A DNA stretch of 15,149 nucleotides, from assembly GCA_003499955.1 (NCBI GenBank), contig DNRP01000102.1:1813-16961 (forward strand), read 5' to 3'. Source of the DNA: Cyanobacteria bacterium UBA9971. GTDB taxonomy: Bacteria > Cyanobacteriota > Vampirovibrionia > Gastranaerophilales > UBA9971. The notes beneath the pieces are model-generated. The model was given only the letters and a program-made list of their open reading frames with translations. It did no database searches and was not told the origin of the DNA. Shown piece by piece: positions 9,412 to 15,149 of the stretch. Within the stretch, counting starts at the first letter, position 1, and each line of letters starts with the position of its first letter. The translations under genes were made by a program, and so were the position numbers.

Positions 9412-10452
9412 ATGTATAGCGACATAGTGAAAGAAGATTTAAAATACATAACCGACGCTGATTTACCCTGGAATTTACTTGAAAATTCTACAGTTCTTAT
9501 TTCGGGAGCTAACGGGTTTTTGCCGTCTTATATGGTTCATACGCTTATTTATTTAAATGAAAAATATAATAAAAATATTAAAGTTCTTGCACTTGTCAGA
9601 AATAAAAAAAAAGCAGAAAAAAAATTTAGAAATTATATTAATAGAAAAGATTTTGAACTGATTGTTCAGGATGTATGCGACCCGATTAAAACAAATATAG
9701 ATGTGGATTTTATAATACACGCCGCCAGTCAGGCAAGTCCAAAATATTACGGGATAGACCCTATCGGTACTTTTAACGCCAATGTAAAAGGTACGCATAA
9801 TCTTATTAAACTTGCGGAAGAGAAAAAATCTAAAAGTTTTCTGTTTTTCAGCAGCTGCGAAGTTTATGGAGAAATTAACGAAAACCAAATACCCACAAAA
9901 GAAACTGATTATGGATATTTAGACTCGATGAATGTCAGATCCTGTTACGCCGAAGGCAAAAGAGCAGGAGAAACAATGTGTATTTGCTCGCACTATCAGT
10001 ATAATATTCCCGTAAAAATCGTAAGACCTTTTCATATATACGGTCCCGGCATGAATCTTGATGACGGAAGAGTGGTTGCAGATTTTGTAAGATATTTGGT
10101 AAATAATACAAATCTTGTTTTAAATAGCGACGGTAGTGCTACAAGAGCTTTTTGCTATATAGCGGATGCTATTATAGGATTTTTTACCGTACTTTTAAAA
10201 GGAGAATCCGGTCAAGCTTATAATGTTGGATTTAATAAAGAAACAAGCATTCTTGAGCTTGGCAATATTCTCATAAATCTTTTTCCTGAAAAAAATTTAA
10301 AAGTGATTAAAAAAGAAAATAAATTTCAAAAAGGCTATATAAAAAGTAAAATAACACGAGTTTGTCCTGATATTTCAAAAATAAAAAAACTTGGCTGGAA
10401 ACCTGTTTTTTGTATTCAAGAAGGTTTTAAAAGAACAATAAAAAGTTTTTGA
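9412..10452 (+). CDS. NAD-dependent sugar-nucleotide epimerase/dehydratase (extended SDR)
   Basis: This 346-residue extended SDR has an NAD-binding SGANGFLPS (31-39), VQDVCDP (85-91), IIHAASQASP (101-110), the active-site region FFSSCEVYGE (145-154), YAEGK (179-183, the YxxxK motif) and RPFHIYGPGMNLDDGRVV (205-222). Sugar-contact TRAFCYIAD (244-252) follows. RSCYAEGKR and the TRAF segment resemble UDP-glucuronate decarboxylase (UXS) and its relatives more than CDP-glucose 4,6-dehydratase, which would show TGHTGFKG. It most likely oxidises C4 of a nucleotide sugar as part of dehydration, decarboxylation, epimerisation or later reduction, but which reaction and which nucleotide cannot be read. 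Context suggests it acts before or after the ThDP enzyme. ATG 9412 has AAGGAA at good spacing. It is the last gene of the plus operon, 8 nt from the convergent next gene. Confidence 0.88.
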   Translation: MYSDIVKEDLKYITDADLPWNLLENSTVLISGANGFLPSYMVHTLIYLNEKYNKNIKVLALVRNKKKAEKKFRNYINRKDFELIVQDVCDPIKTNIDVDFIIHAASQASPKYYGIDPIGTFNANVKGTHNLIKLAEEKKSKSFLFFSSCEVYGEINENQIPTKETDYGYLDSMNVRSCYAEGKRAGETMCICSHYQYNIPVKIVRPFHIYGPGMNLDDGRVVADFVRYLVNNTNLVLNSDGSATRAFCYIADAIIGFFTVLLKGESGQAYNVGFNKETSILELGNILINLFPEKNLKVIKKENKFQKGYIKSKITRVCPDISKIKKLGWKPVFCIQEGFKRTIKSF

Positions 10453-10460
10453 ATAAATCT

Positions 10461-10916
10461 TTAAAACGCCTGGTCAATTGAATTATAGAAATTAAAATCA
10501 TTTAAAATCTTGCAAATCCAAACGTTTTTAGCTTGTATTTCTATCACTCCGTCTTTTTCAGTAAGAGTAAGTCTTGAATAGTCGCAAAATTTTAAAATCC
10601 CATTAAAATGTACAGTATCTTCAAAAGACATGGGCTGATTTATAAGAAGCCCGTCCGCATCAAAAATTCCTATATCTCGGGAACTTTTCCCCGGGGGAAG
10701 CTTGCGAATCCATTTGTAGTCAGTTATTTCTATTGTTTGATTTGTTTTGTTACAGATAATTGCACCAACATGGCTTTTTGAATAATGCACAAACTTTTTA
10801 TATTTTGACAGAAGTTTGTTTGTGTCTATATCAAAGAATAAAAAGAGAAAACTCATTAAAACAAAAGCCAGCAGGCATATCGGCGCAAATAATATTTTTA
10901 TTTTTCGGGTTGTCAT
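10461..10916 (-). CDS. Membrane-anchored protein of unknown function
   Basis: I do not recognise this family. A longer frame opens at 10994, but ATG at 10916 (protein MTTRKIKILF..., 151 residues) is preferred. It has AGAGGGA 4 nt upstream, and a good sigma70-type promoter lies between the two possible starts. The protein starts with TTRKIK, then one hydrophobic helix (about residues 8-29), so it is probably an inner-membrane anchor or uncleaved signal with the rest outside the cytoplasm. The soluble part is about 120 residues of predicted beta-rich sequence with ICNKTNQTIEITDYKWIRKLPPGKSSRDIG (54-83), which could be a beta-sandwich, and four cysteines (55, 111, 135 and one in the helix). It converges on the SDR gene and diverges from the GT4 gene at 11097. 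A link to the polysaccharide is unproven. Confidence 0.7.
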   Translation of the reverse strand: MTTRKIKILFAPICLLAFVLMSFLFLFFDIDTNKLLSKYKKFVHYSKSHVGAIICNKTNQTIEITDYKWIRKLPPGKSSRDIGIFDADGLLINQPMSFEDTVHFNGILKFCDYSRLTLTEKDGVIEIQAKNVWICKILNDFNFYNSIDQAF

Positions 10917-10947
10917 AACTTCCCTCTTCTTTTGAAAGTAAAAGTTT

Positions 10948-10975
10948 ATTATATTTGCGGAAGCGGTATTGTAAA
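10948..10975 (-). promoter_or_regulatory. Sigma70-like promoter for the 151-residue membrane protein gene
   Basis: On the minus strand TTTACA (10975-10970, five of six matches to TTGACA) and a perfect TATAAT (10953-10948) are 16 nt apart. Transcription would start near 10941, giving a leader of about 25 nt with a ribosome binding site before ATG 10916. Confidence 0.65.
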
Positions 10976-11030
10976 TTATCGAGGTGGGGAGCAAAGTGGG
11001 GATTTAAATTAATTCTCCCGAAGAAAATAC

Positions 11031-11042
11031 TATACATGTATA
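11031..11042. promoter_or_regulatory. 12-bp perfect palindrome, possible operator
   Basis: TATACATGTATA is a perfect inverted repeat lying about where the -35 region of the putative promoter for the gene at 11097 would fall. A dimeric repressor could bind here, but a 12-bp palindrome in AT-rich DNA can arise by chance and no second copy was seen. Confidence 0.25.
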
Positions 11043-11064
11043 AATGAGTTAGTTTCCGCTTCGC

Positions 11065-11070
11065 TATAAT
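11065..11070 (+). promoter_or_regulatory. Candidate -10 box for the GT4 gene at 11097
   Basis: A perfect TATAAT lies 26 nt ahead of ATG 11097, giving a predicted transcript start near 11077. No convincing -35 is present at 16-18 nt, so an activator may be needed or the box may be fortuitous. Confidence 0.4.
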
Positions 11071-11096
11071 TATACAAAATTCGGGAATTTTAAAAA

Positions 11097-12215
11097 ATGC
11101 AAAAAGCAAAGTTAGCAATAGTTTCAGATCAAATATGCGGAGGAATTGGCGGAGCTGAAAGTATTTTATTTTGCGCTATTGATTTATTTCCCGATTCTCC
11201 TGTTTATACAACCGTCTATAATCCTGAAATAATACCCGGGCAATATAAAAATACAAAAATCATCCCCGGTTTTATCCAAAAACTCCCGCTGGCAAAGAAG
11301 TTTTATAAGGCTTATTTACCCTTAATGCCTCTTGCTATGGAATATTTAAACTTGCAGGAATATGATGTAATTTTTTCTTCTCACCATTCTGTGGCAAAAA
11401 GCGTTATTCCCAGACCTGACGCGTTTCATGTTTGTTATTGCCACTCTCCGGCAAGATATATATGGGATTTGTTCTGGACATATTCAAAATTAAATAATTT
11501 TAATAAATTATCAAAAATCGCTATTACGGCAATTTCGCAGTATTTAAGAGTACTGGATGTAACAAGTTCTAACAGAGTAGACTTATTTCTCGCCAATTCC
11601 ACATATACAGCCGCCAGAATAAAGAAATTTTACGGAAGAGAATCCCATATACTTCATCCGCCTGTTGATACAGATAAATTTAATTATGAAGGAGAAGGGG
11701 ATTACTTTTTTATGGCAGGAAGACTGGTTGCTTATAAAGGGTTTGAGCTTGCCGTTGAAGCGTTTAACGAATCGGGAAAACGCCTGATTATCGCCGGAAC
11801 AGGGACTGAATATCAAAAATTAAAAGCCAAAGCAAATAAAAATGTTAAACTTGTCGGAAAAATTTCGGATGAAGAACTTGTTAAATATATGAATAACTGC
11901 AAAGGGTTTATTTTTCCGGGAAAAGAAGATTTTGGAATTGTAATGGCAGAAGCCCAGGCTGCCGGAAAACCTGTTATTGCTTTTAACCAAGGCGGCTCTT
12001 GCGATATTGTTTTAAATAATGAAACAGGGATTTTATTTGAAGAACAATCTGTAGAATCTTTGAACAAAGCTGTTTTGCAATCCGAAAAAATGCCCTGGAA
12101 CAATAAATTTATTTCCAAACGCTCAGAGATATTTGATAAAAACCTATTTAAAACCGGATTAAAATTTATACTGGAAAACAAAAGTATTGATGAAAAAAAA
12201 TTAGCGGTGTTATAA
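11097..12215 (+). CDS. GT4 glycosyltransferase, mannosyltransferase-like
   Basis: This 372-residue GT-B fold protein begins with KLAIVSDQICGGIGGAE (residues 5-21). It carries SSHHSVAKSV (94-103) and CYCHSPARYIWDLFW (113-127), a motif shared by O-antigen and GDP-mannose-type GT4 enzymes such as the WbaZ group. The C-domain follows: FMAGRLVAYKG (205-215), IAGTGTE (232-238) and the EX7E motif EDFGIVMAE (277-285), then AAGKPVIAFNQGG. It probably adds a sugar, perhaps mannose, to a lipid-linked glycan at the inner membrane; the donor is an inference. ATG 11097 is preceded by GGGA at a long 10-nt spacing, a weak site. It stands apart from the main transferase operon, diverges from the 151-residue protein gene and converges with the HDOD gene, only 4 nt between the stops. 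Confidence 0.9.
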   Translation: MQKAKLAIVSDQICGGIGGAESILFCAIDLFPDSPVYTTVYNPEIIPGQYKNTKIIPGFIQKLPLAKKFYKAYLPLMPLAMEYLNLQEYDVIFSSHHSVAKSVIPRPDAFHVCYCHSPARYIWDLFWTYSKLNNFNKLSKIAITAISQYLRVLDVTSSNRVDLFLANSTYTAARIKKFYGRESHILHPPVDTDKFNYEGEGDYFFMAGRLVAYKGFELAVEAFNESGKRLIIAGTGTEYQKLKAKANKNVKLVGKISDEELVKYMNNCKGFIFPGKEDFGIVMAEAQAAGKPVIAFNQGGSCDIVLNNETGILFEEQSVESLNKAVLQSEKMPWNNKFISKRSEIFDKNLFKTGLKFILENKSIDEKKLAVL

Positions 12216-12219
12216 AATT

Positions 12220-13056
12220 TTATCCGGCTTTATGCAGAGTGTTAATATTTGTTTTGCCTGAAAAAACATCAATAATCGGTTGGGATGCCGTAAAAATTTC
12301 TTCTCTTAAAATCATCGGATCAGAAACTTCAAAATCAAGGTTTTCAGAAATTTCAGGATCAACAATCGGATACATAATATTTTCCTGCGCAAGCCTGTCA
12401 GCAACATAAACATAACTTGTAAGCAATTTGTCGGAAGATTGAACCGGATTATGATGAAAATTAACATGTTCACCGATATCATCGGACAAATTCCATTTAA
12501 AAATTAATTCTTTTCCTACTTCAGTGTGCGCAAAACCGAACAATTTTTTTTCTATGCTTATTCTTTCACCGCCCAGCACAAATTGATTATGAGCTTCTCT
12601 CGCATAATTGCTGTTATACAACTCCAGAACTATTTTTCCCACATCATGCAACAGACCGGCGATAAAGGCTTCTTCTTTTCTATTATCATTTAAGCTTTTA
12701 GCGATTATTTCGCATCCTACAGCGCATCTGATTGAATGTTCCCATAAATCTTTTCCGCATACGGTTACTATCATAGGTTTTATCGCCGAGCTTATAATTA
12801 AACTTCTCAGTCTGTTCAAGCCGAGCAATACGGCTGCCTGTGTGACATTATTTACTCTTGAAGAAAAACTGAAATAAGCGGAATTAACAAGTCTTAATAA
12901 TTGAGCGGTTAAGGATATATCTTTTGATATTGTTGCGGATAATTTTATAATATCAGGTTCGGGTTTGTTTAATTGATCGAGTAAATTCAAAACAATTGAA
13001 GGCATAGAAGGAATATTGGGCATACCGTCAATAAAATTTTTAACATCTTGTGACAT
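12220..13056 (-). CDS. HDOD-domain protein
   Basis: This 278-residue single-domain protein begins with the HDOD hallmark PNIPSMPSIVLNLLDQLN (13-30), then DISLTAQLLRLVNSAYFSF (46-64) and AAVLLGLNRLRSLIIS (74-89). It continues as an HD-like fold with GLLHDVGK (134-141). HDOD proteins are usually regulatory, in signalling, motility or stress, and often lack enzymatic activity. Here His107, His137-Asp138, His177, His201-202 and Asp220 keep the spacing of HD metal ligands, so phosphohydrolase-like metal binding is possible. No GYP motif, receiver or output domain is attached. ATG 13056 is preceded by AAAAGGA at about 10 nt. It lies 102 nt downstream of the EpsI-like gene on the same strand and may have its own promoter. 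No functional link to the polysaccharide genes is visible. Confidence 0.9.
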   Translation of the reverse strand: MSQDVKNFIDGMPNIPSMPSIVLNLLDQLNKPEPDIIKLSATISKDISLTAQLLRLVNSAYFSFSSRVNNVTQAAVLLGLNRLRSLIISSAIKPMIVTVCGKDLWEHSIRCAVGCEIIAKSLNDNRKEEAFIAGLLHDVGKIVLELYNSNYAREAHNQFVLGGERISIEKKLFGFAHTEVGKELIFKWNLSDDIGEHVNFHHNPVQSSDKLLTSYVYVADRLAQENIMYPIVDPEISENLDFEVSDPMILREEIFTASQPIIDVFSGKTNINTLHKAG

Positions 13057-13130
13057 AAATTAATAATCCTTTTCCAGACGCAAAAAATGTAAATATTTAT
13101 ATATTTTAAAATAAGCATAAAAAATATACT

Positions 13131-13166
13131 AATTGTATTTGTATTTATATATACAATATTACAATT
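13131..13166. repeat. AT-rich nested inverted repeat at the end of the EpsI-like gene
   Basis: AATTGTA (13131-13137) pairs with TACAATT (13160-13166), and inside it TTGTAT (13139-13144) pairs with ATACAA (13151-13156), giving a long interrupted AT hairpin that spans the EpsI stop codon. Reading the minus strand, a T6 run follows within about 10 nt. It could be a weak terminator separating EpsI from the HDOD gene or an operator for the HDOD promoter. The low GC makes either uncertain. Confidence 0.3.
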
Positions 13167-13797
13167 TATTTACAATTTGTTTGTAAAGAATTTTATTGAC
13201 TTCCAGAGCGAATTTTTTTAAATTTTCAATATTTTCCTCAGGTGTATATAAAATTACAATTCCATAAGTTTTAACAGGTTTTCCCGTTATTTTTTTAAAG
13301 ATAATCGCGCTCCAAAATTCTGTTCTGGTCGCGTAATTCGCCTCCAAATCCGTATACCAGTATATAAATAAATATTCTTTGTCCGCTTTTTTTGTCTTTA
13401 TAAAATTTGCGGTTAAATCAGGCGAGAGCGTTAATTTTTTTTTATTTAAAAACTTAAAACCTTGTAATTTGTAACAAATTTGCGGATCATGAATCTTTTT
13501 TTTATTGTCAGCTAATACAAGAGCCATTTTAATATCATTATTATTTGTTTTTTTGTAAACTCTTAAAATAAGGTCTTCCGTTGACATTATTTTAAAAATA
13601 CCGCTATTTTTTTCAAGTTTTAAATTTTGTCCGACCCAACCGTTAATATTTTTAGGAAATTTTTTAGTAACAGAAAAATTGCTTGCAGCATTTCTGTTAA
13701 AATCAATATTTGCCATTATAAAAATAAAAAACATGCTTAAAAAAAGGATTATTTTTTTATTGTGAAGCAGCAATTTTGTCGTCCTCAATAAATTCAT
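13159..13797 (-). CDS. epsI: EpsI-like exosortase-associated protein (DUF3485)
   Basis: A 212-residue protein with one N-terminal membrane helix (about residues 15-31) and a domain resembling the EpsI/DUF3485 partner of exosortases. HDPQICYKLQGFKF (103-116) corresponds to the usual H.P..CYP..G motif, and FIYWYTD (144-150) to the FWYW-type strand, with a basic/hydrophobic C-terminal part. EpsI proteins are found next to or fused with exosortases in exopolysaccharide loci, probably acting on the periplasmic side of the membrane; their exact role is unsettled. ATG 13797 overlaps the exosortase gene by 41 nt and has no clear ribosome binding site. A TTG at 13773, nine nt after GAGG and reducing the overlap to 17 nt, is a good alternative start. 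The Cys of the CYP motif is present but its Pro is replaced by Lys. Confidence 0.82.
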   Translation of the reverse strand: MNLLRTTKLLLHNKKIILFLSMFFIFIMANIDFNRNAASNFSVTKKFPKNINGWVGQNLKLEKNSGIFKIMSTEDLILRVYKKTNNNDIKMALVLADNKKKIHDPQICYKLQGFKFLNKKKLTLSPDLTANFIKTKKADKEYLFIYWYTDLEANYATRTEFWSAIIFKKITGKPVKTYGIVILYTPEENIENLKKFALEVNKILYKQIVNKL

Positions 13798-14695
13798 TTA
13801 TAACTAAAATAATTAATAAAGATAACGCGAAAATACCAAGCCCGATGTAATAATGAAAATTTTCCGAGCCTTTAAGTCCGTTATAAATAATATAAAAATC
13901 AATTAATAAAATTCTTATAATATTGCCGATAAAAGATATTGCTAATGAAAACGAAATAATCAAAAATTTTTTAAATACAGAAATATTTTTAAAATAAAAT
14001 AGCAGAAAATTTATTACAAGCAGGGAAGAAAGGGATTTTACGCCTGTACAGCCTGCTTCAACCGTGACCAGATATTTGTCTATAAAAATATTAGAGCCGA
14101 GAGAATATGCGCCTATGTTTAAAAAATTAAGTATTTTAGCGGATATATCCGCTAAAAAAATTTGCAGCGGGGTTGTAAGCCTGAAAATTGGAAGCACCGG
14201 AATTGATAATGATAAAAGAATAATTACAGGAAGAACAATCATAAAAAGATTTTTCCCGTAAAGTAATAAAAGTATCCCCGAAAATAATAAAGGCAAAGAT
14301 AAGCCGCTTAACAAGTCCATATCCGCTTTATTTCCCGTATAATAAAACAAAAGTCCTGTTATTAATGGTAATAACCCTAAATTCGTCGGATTTATTTCGG
14401 TTTTTTGGAGTTCTACGGCTTTTGTTTTAAAAAATTGAACCACGAAGATAATTAAGAAAGGGAAAAAAGAATAAAACGAGTCAAAATTAAACCATTCTTT
14501 TGTCCAGTTTGGAATATATTTGAGGTACAAAACACTTAAAGCAAAAAAAATAATTAAATCAAAATTAAACTTTGCCGTCATTGCGAGGAGGGGCTTTAGC
14601 CCCGACGAAGCAATCCAAAAAGCAAAAATTGGATTGCTTCGTCGCAAGCTCCTCGCAATGACAGTTAGGCTTTGATTGCAAATTGGTATAAGCAT
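13757..14695 (-). CDS. Exosortase, with a palindromic repeat encoding its N-terminus
   Basis: A 312-residue polytopic protein with about eight hydrophobic helices. It has the complete exosortase/archaeosortase triad: Cys216 in VEAGCTGVKSL, Arg261 in GNIIRILLI and His281 in ENFHYYIGLG. Exosortases are inner-membrane transpeptidases thought to cleave PEP-CTERM-type tails of exported proteins and are often tied to exopolysaccharide genes. Residues 12-40 are translated from an 86-bp palindromic repeat; normal family-like sequence begins about TAKFNFDLIIFFALSV. The ATG at 14695 has GAGGA 8 nt upstream, better than the ATG at 14581 inside the repeat, which has no Shine-Dalgarno. The stop of the preceding membrane protein gene abuts the start, and EpsI overlaps the end, so the three are probably one operon. 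No PEP-CTERM substrate was found here. Confidence 0.88.
   Translation of the reverse strand: MLIPICNQSLTVIARSLRRSNPIFAFWIASSGLKPLLAMTAKFNFDLIIFFALSVLYLKYIPNWTKEWFNFDSFYSFFPFLIIFVVQFFKTKAVELQKTEINPTNLGLLPLITGLLFYYTGNKADMDLLSGLSLPLLFSGILLLLYGKNLFMIVLPVIILLSLSIPVLPIFRLTTPLQIFLADISAKILNFLNIGAYSLGSNIFIDKYLVTVEAGCTGVKSLSSLLVINFLLFYFKNISVFKKFLIISFSLAISFIGNIIRILLIDFYIIYNGLKGSENFHYYIGLGIFALSLLIILVINEFIEDDKIAASQ
14577..14662. repeat. Large palindromic REP/MITE-like element inside the exosortase gene
   Basis: Outer arms of 14 bp (14577-14590 and 14649-14662) and inner arms of 16 bp (14603-14618 and 14629-14644) match perfectly, with a loop of 10 bases. An extra small hairpin, GGGCT..AGCCC, lies in the left half (14591-14602). 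The core GTCATTGCGAGGAG...GAAGCAATCC resembles a dispersed repeat seen in many unrelated bacterial genomes, usually between genes. It is far more GC-rich than its surroundings, which suggests insertion. No transposase is present, so it would be mobilised in trans, if at all. Confidence 0.9.
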
Positions 14696-15149
14696 TCATA
14701 TATTCCTCTTTGAGAAATTACGCCTTTTTTGAAATAACCTATCTAAAGAAAATATTTTAATGCCCGCTATTAAATACACAAAAGAGAATAAAAATAACGT
14801 CATTAAGGTTTTTATATTTATTTTTGTATGAGTTAAGTTTAAATAACTTATTTGAAAAAAAAGGCTGTCATTAAGTTGTTTTATCGCCAGATTATATTCC
14901 GACGCGGGGATATTTTTTTTATTTTGATTATAAACGTAATTAATTTTTTCTTTTGAGGTTTTATTTTCTGCTTTTAACGCTTCTATTTTATTATTTTGTA
15001 CAGATTTCATTGATATTCCATACATAATTATATTAAGTGAGAGAAAAGAAAAGAATAAAACACAAAGAGAGCCGAAAACAACTCTTGTTGAAGCGGTGAT
15101 TATTTTATTACGTCTGAAATTTGAAAAATTCAATCCCAATAAAACAATT
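14696..15149 (-). CDS. Two-helix membrane protein of unknown function, 5' end uncertain
   Basis: I do not recognise this family. The frame is open to the window edge; the first plausible start inside it is TTG at 15139, giving 147 residues, but no ATG or ribosome binding site can be assessed, so the real start may lie outside. The protein has a basic N-terminus (RRNK), a helix at about residues 20-42, a charged, Lys/Glu/Asn-rich and possibly coiled-coil middle (45-92) and a second helix at about 108-128, ending in a basic tail. Both ends would be cytoplasmic, with a periplasmic loop of about 65 residues. This could be a chain-length or scaffold-type membrane protein, but it lacks a recognisable Wzz motif. 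Its stop codon abuts the exosortase start, so it is probably cotranscribed with the exosortase and EpsI genes. Confidence 0.7.
   Translation of the reverse strand, partial: IVLLGLNFSNFRRNKIITASTRVVFGSLCVLFFSFLSLNIIMYGISMKSVQNNKIEALKAENKTSKEKINYVYNQNKKNIPASEYNLAIKQLNDSLFFQISYLNLTHTKINIKTLMTLFLFSFVYLIAGIKIFSLDRLFQKRRNFSKRNI
14704..14708 (-). promoter_or_regulatory. Ribosome binding site deciding the exosortase start
   Basis: GAGGA on the minus strand lies 8 nt ahead of ATG 14695, inside the last codons of the upstream membrane-protein gene. It favours translation starting before the palindromic repeat, so the repeat-encoded residues are probably made. Confidence 0.6.

Noticed and set aside
10440..10470. 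Terminator between the convergent SDR gene and the 151-residue protein gene
   Set aside because: Only 8 bases separate the stops and no hairpin with a GC stem is visible.
10917..10994. N-terminal extension of the 10461 gene to a start at 10994
   Set aside because: A sigma70-like promoter and the ribosome binding site for ATG 10916 lie within or just after this stretch, and the extra residues do not look like part of the protein.
12192..12228. Possible bidirectional terminator between the convergent GT4 and HDOD genes (AGCGG ... CCGGCT around a 12-bp AT palindrome)
   Set aside because: The GC part of the stem is short and needs a bulge, and no clear U-tract follows; the palindrome itself is expected by chance in such AT-rich sequence.
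12608..12877. 89-codon plus-strand open frame
   Set aside because: It lies wholly within the HDOD gene on the opposite strand, has no recognisable motif and is best explained as a shadow of that gene.
14577..14662. Intrinsic terminator or CRISPR-like repeat
   Set aside because: The palindrome is much longer than a terminator, lacks a U-tract and lies inside an open frame; there is only one copy in the window, so it is not an array.

Overview
The window is AT-rich, densely coding DNA that looks like a surface-polysaccharide (O-antigen or capsule type) locus of a Gram-negative-type bacterium, followed by an exosortase/EpsI module. Most genes have recognisable Shine-Dalgarno sites, and at least one (the flippase) appears to use a TTG start. 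No rRNA, tRNA, CRISPR array, transposase or phage gene was seen. The low GC, the HDOD protein and the exosortase beside polysaccharide genes suggest an uncultured or gut/environmental lineage, but the sequence does not fix the taxon.

Layout. (1) About 1-5624, minus strand: a tight operon read from 5624 towards 1, encoding a Wzx-type flippase, a glycosyltransferase fused to a hexapeptide-repeat acyltransferase, two GT2 transferases of the rhamnosyltransferase type, and a GT4 transferase cut off by the window edge. The flippase-fusion pair overlaps by 8 nt and the two GT2 genes by 1 nt. The GT4 start directly abuts the preceding stop codon. (2) 5625-5819: a 195-base divergent promoter region. 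(3) 5820-10452, plus strand: FkbM methyltransferase, glucose-1-phosphate cytidylyltransferase (RfbF), a YerE/acetolactate-synthase-like ThDP enzyme and a sugar-nucleotide SDR. This reads as a cassette for making a CDP-activated, probably branched-chain sugar. (4) 10461-10916, minus: a small membrane-anchored protein of unknown function with its own promoter. (5) 11097-12215, plus: a second GT4. (6) 12220-13056, minus: an HDOD regulator. (7) 13159-15149, minus: a small two-pass membrane protein, an exosortase with its Cys-Arg-His triad, and an EpsI-like protein.

Together, the plus operon would make an unusual activated sugar and a methylation activity. The minus operon would assemble, acylate and flip a lipid-linked oligosaccharide across the inner membrane. 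No polymerase (Wzy), ligase, dTDP-rhamnose genes, CDP-glucose 4,6-dehydratase (RfbG) or RfbH is present, so the pathway must be completed outside the window or differ from the classical one. The most notable points are the RfbF/ThDP/SDR set lacking RfbG and RfbH, the GT2-acyltransferase fusion, and a large palindromic repeat translated in frame as the N-terminus of the exosortase.
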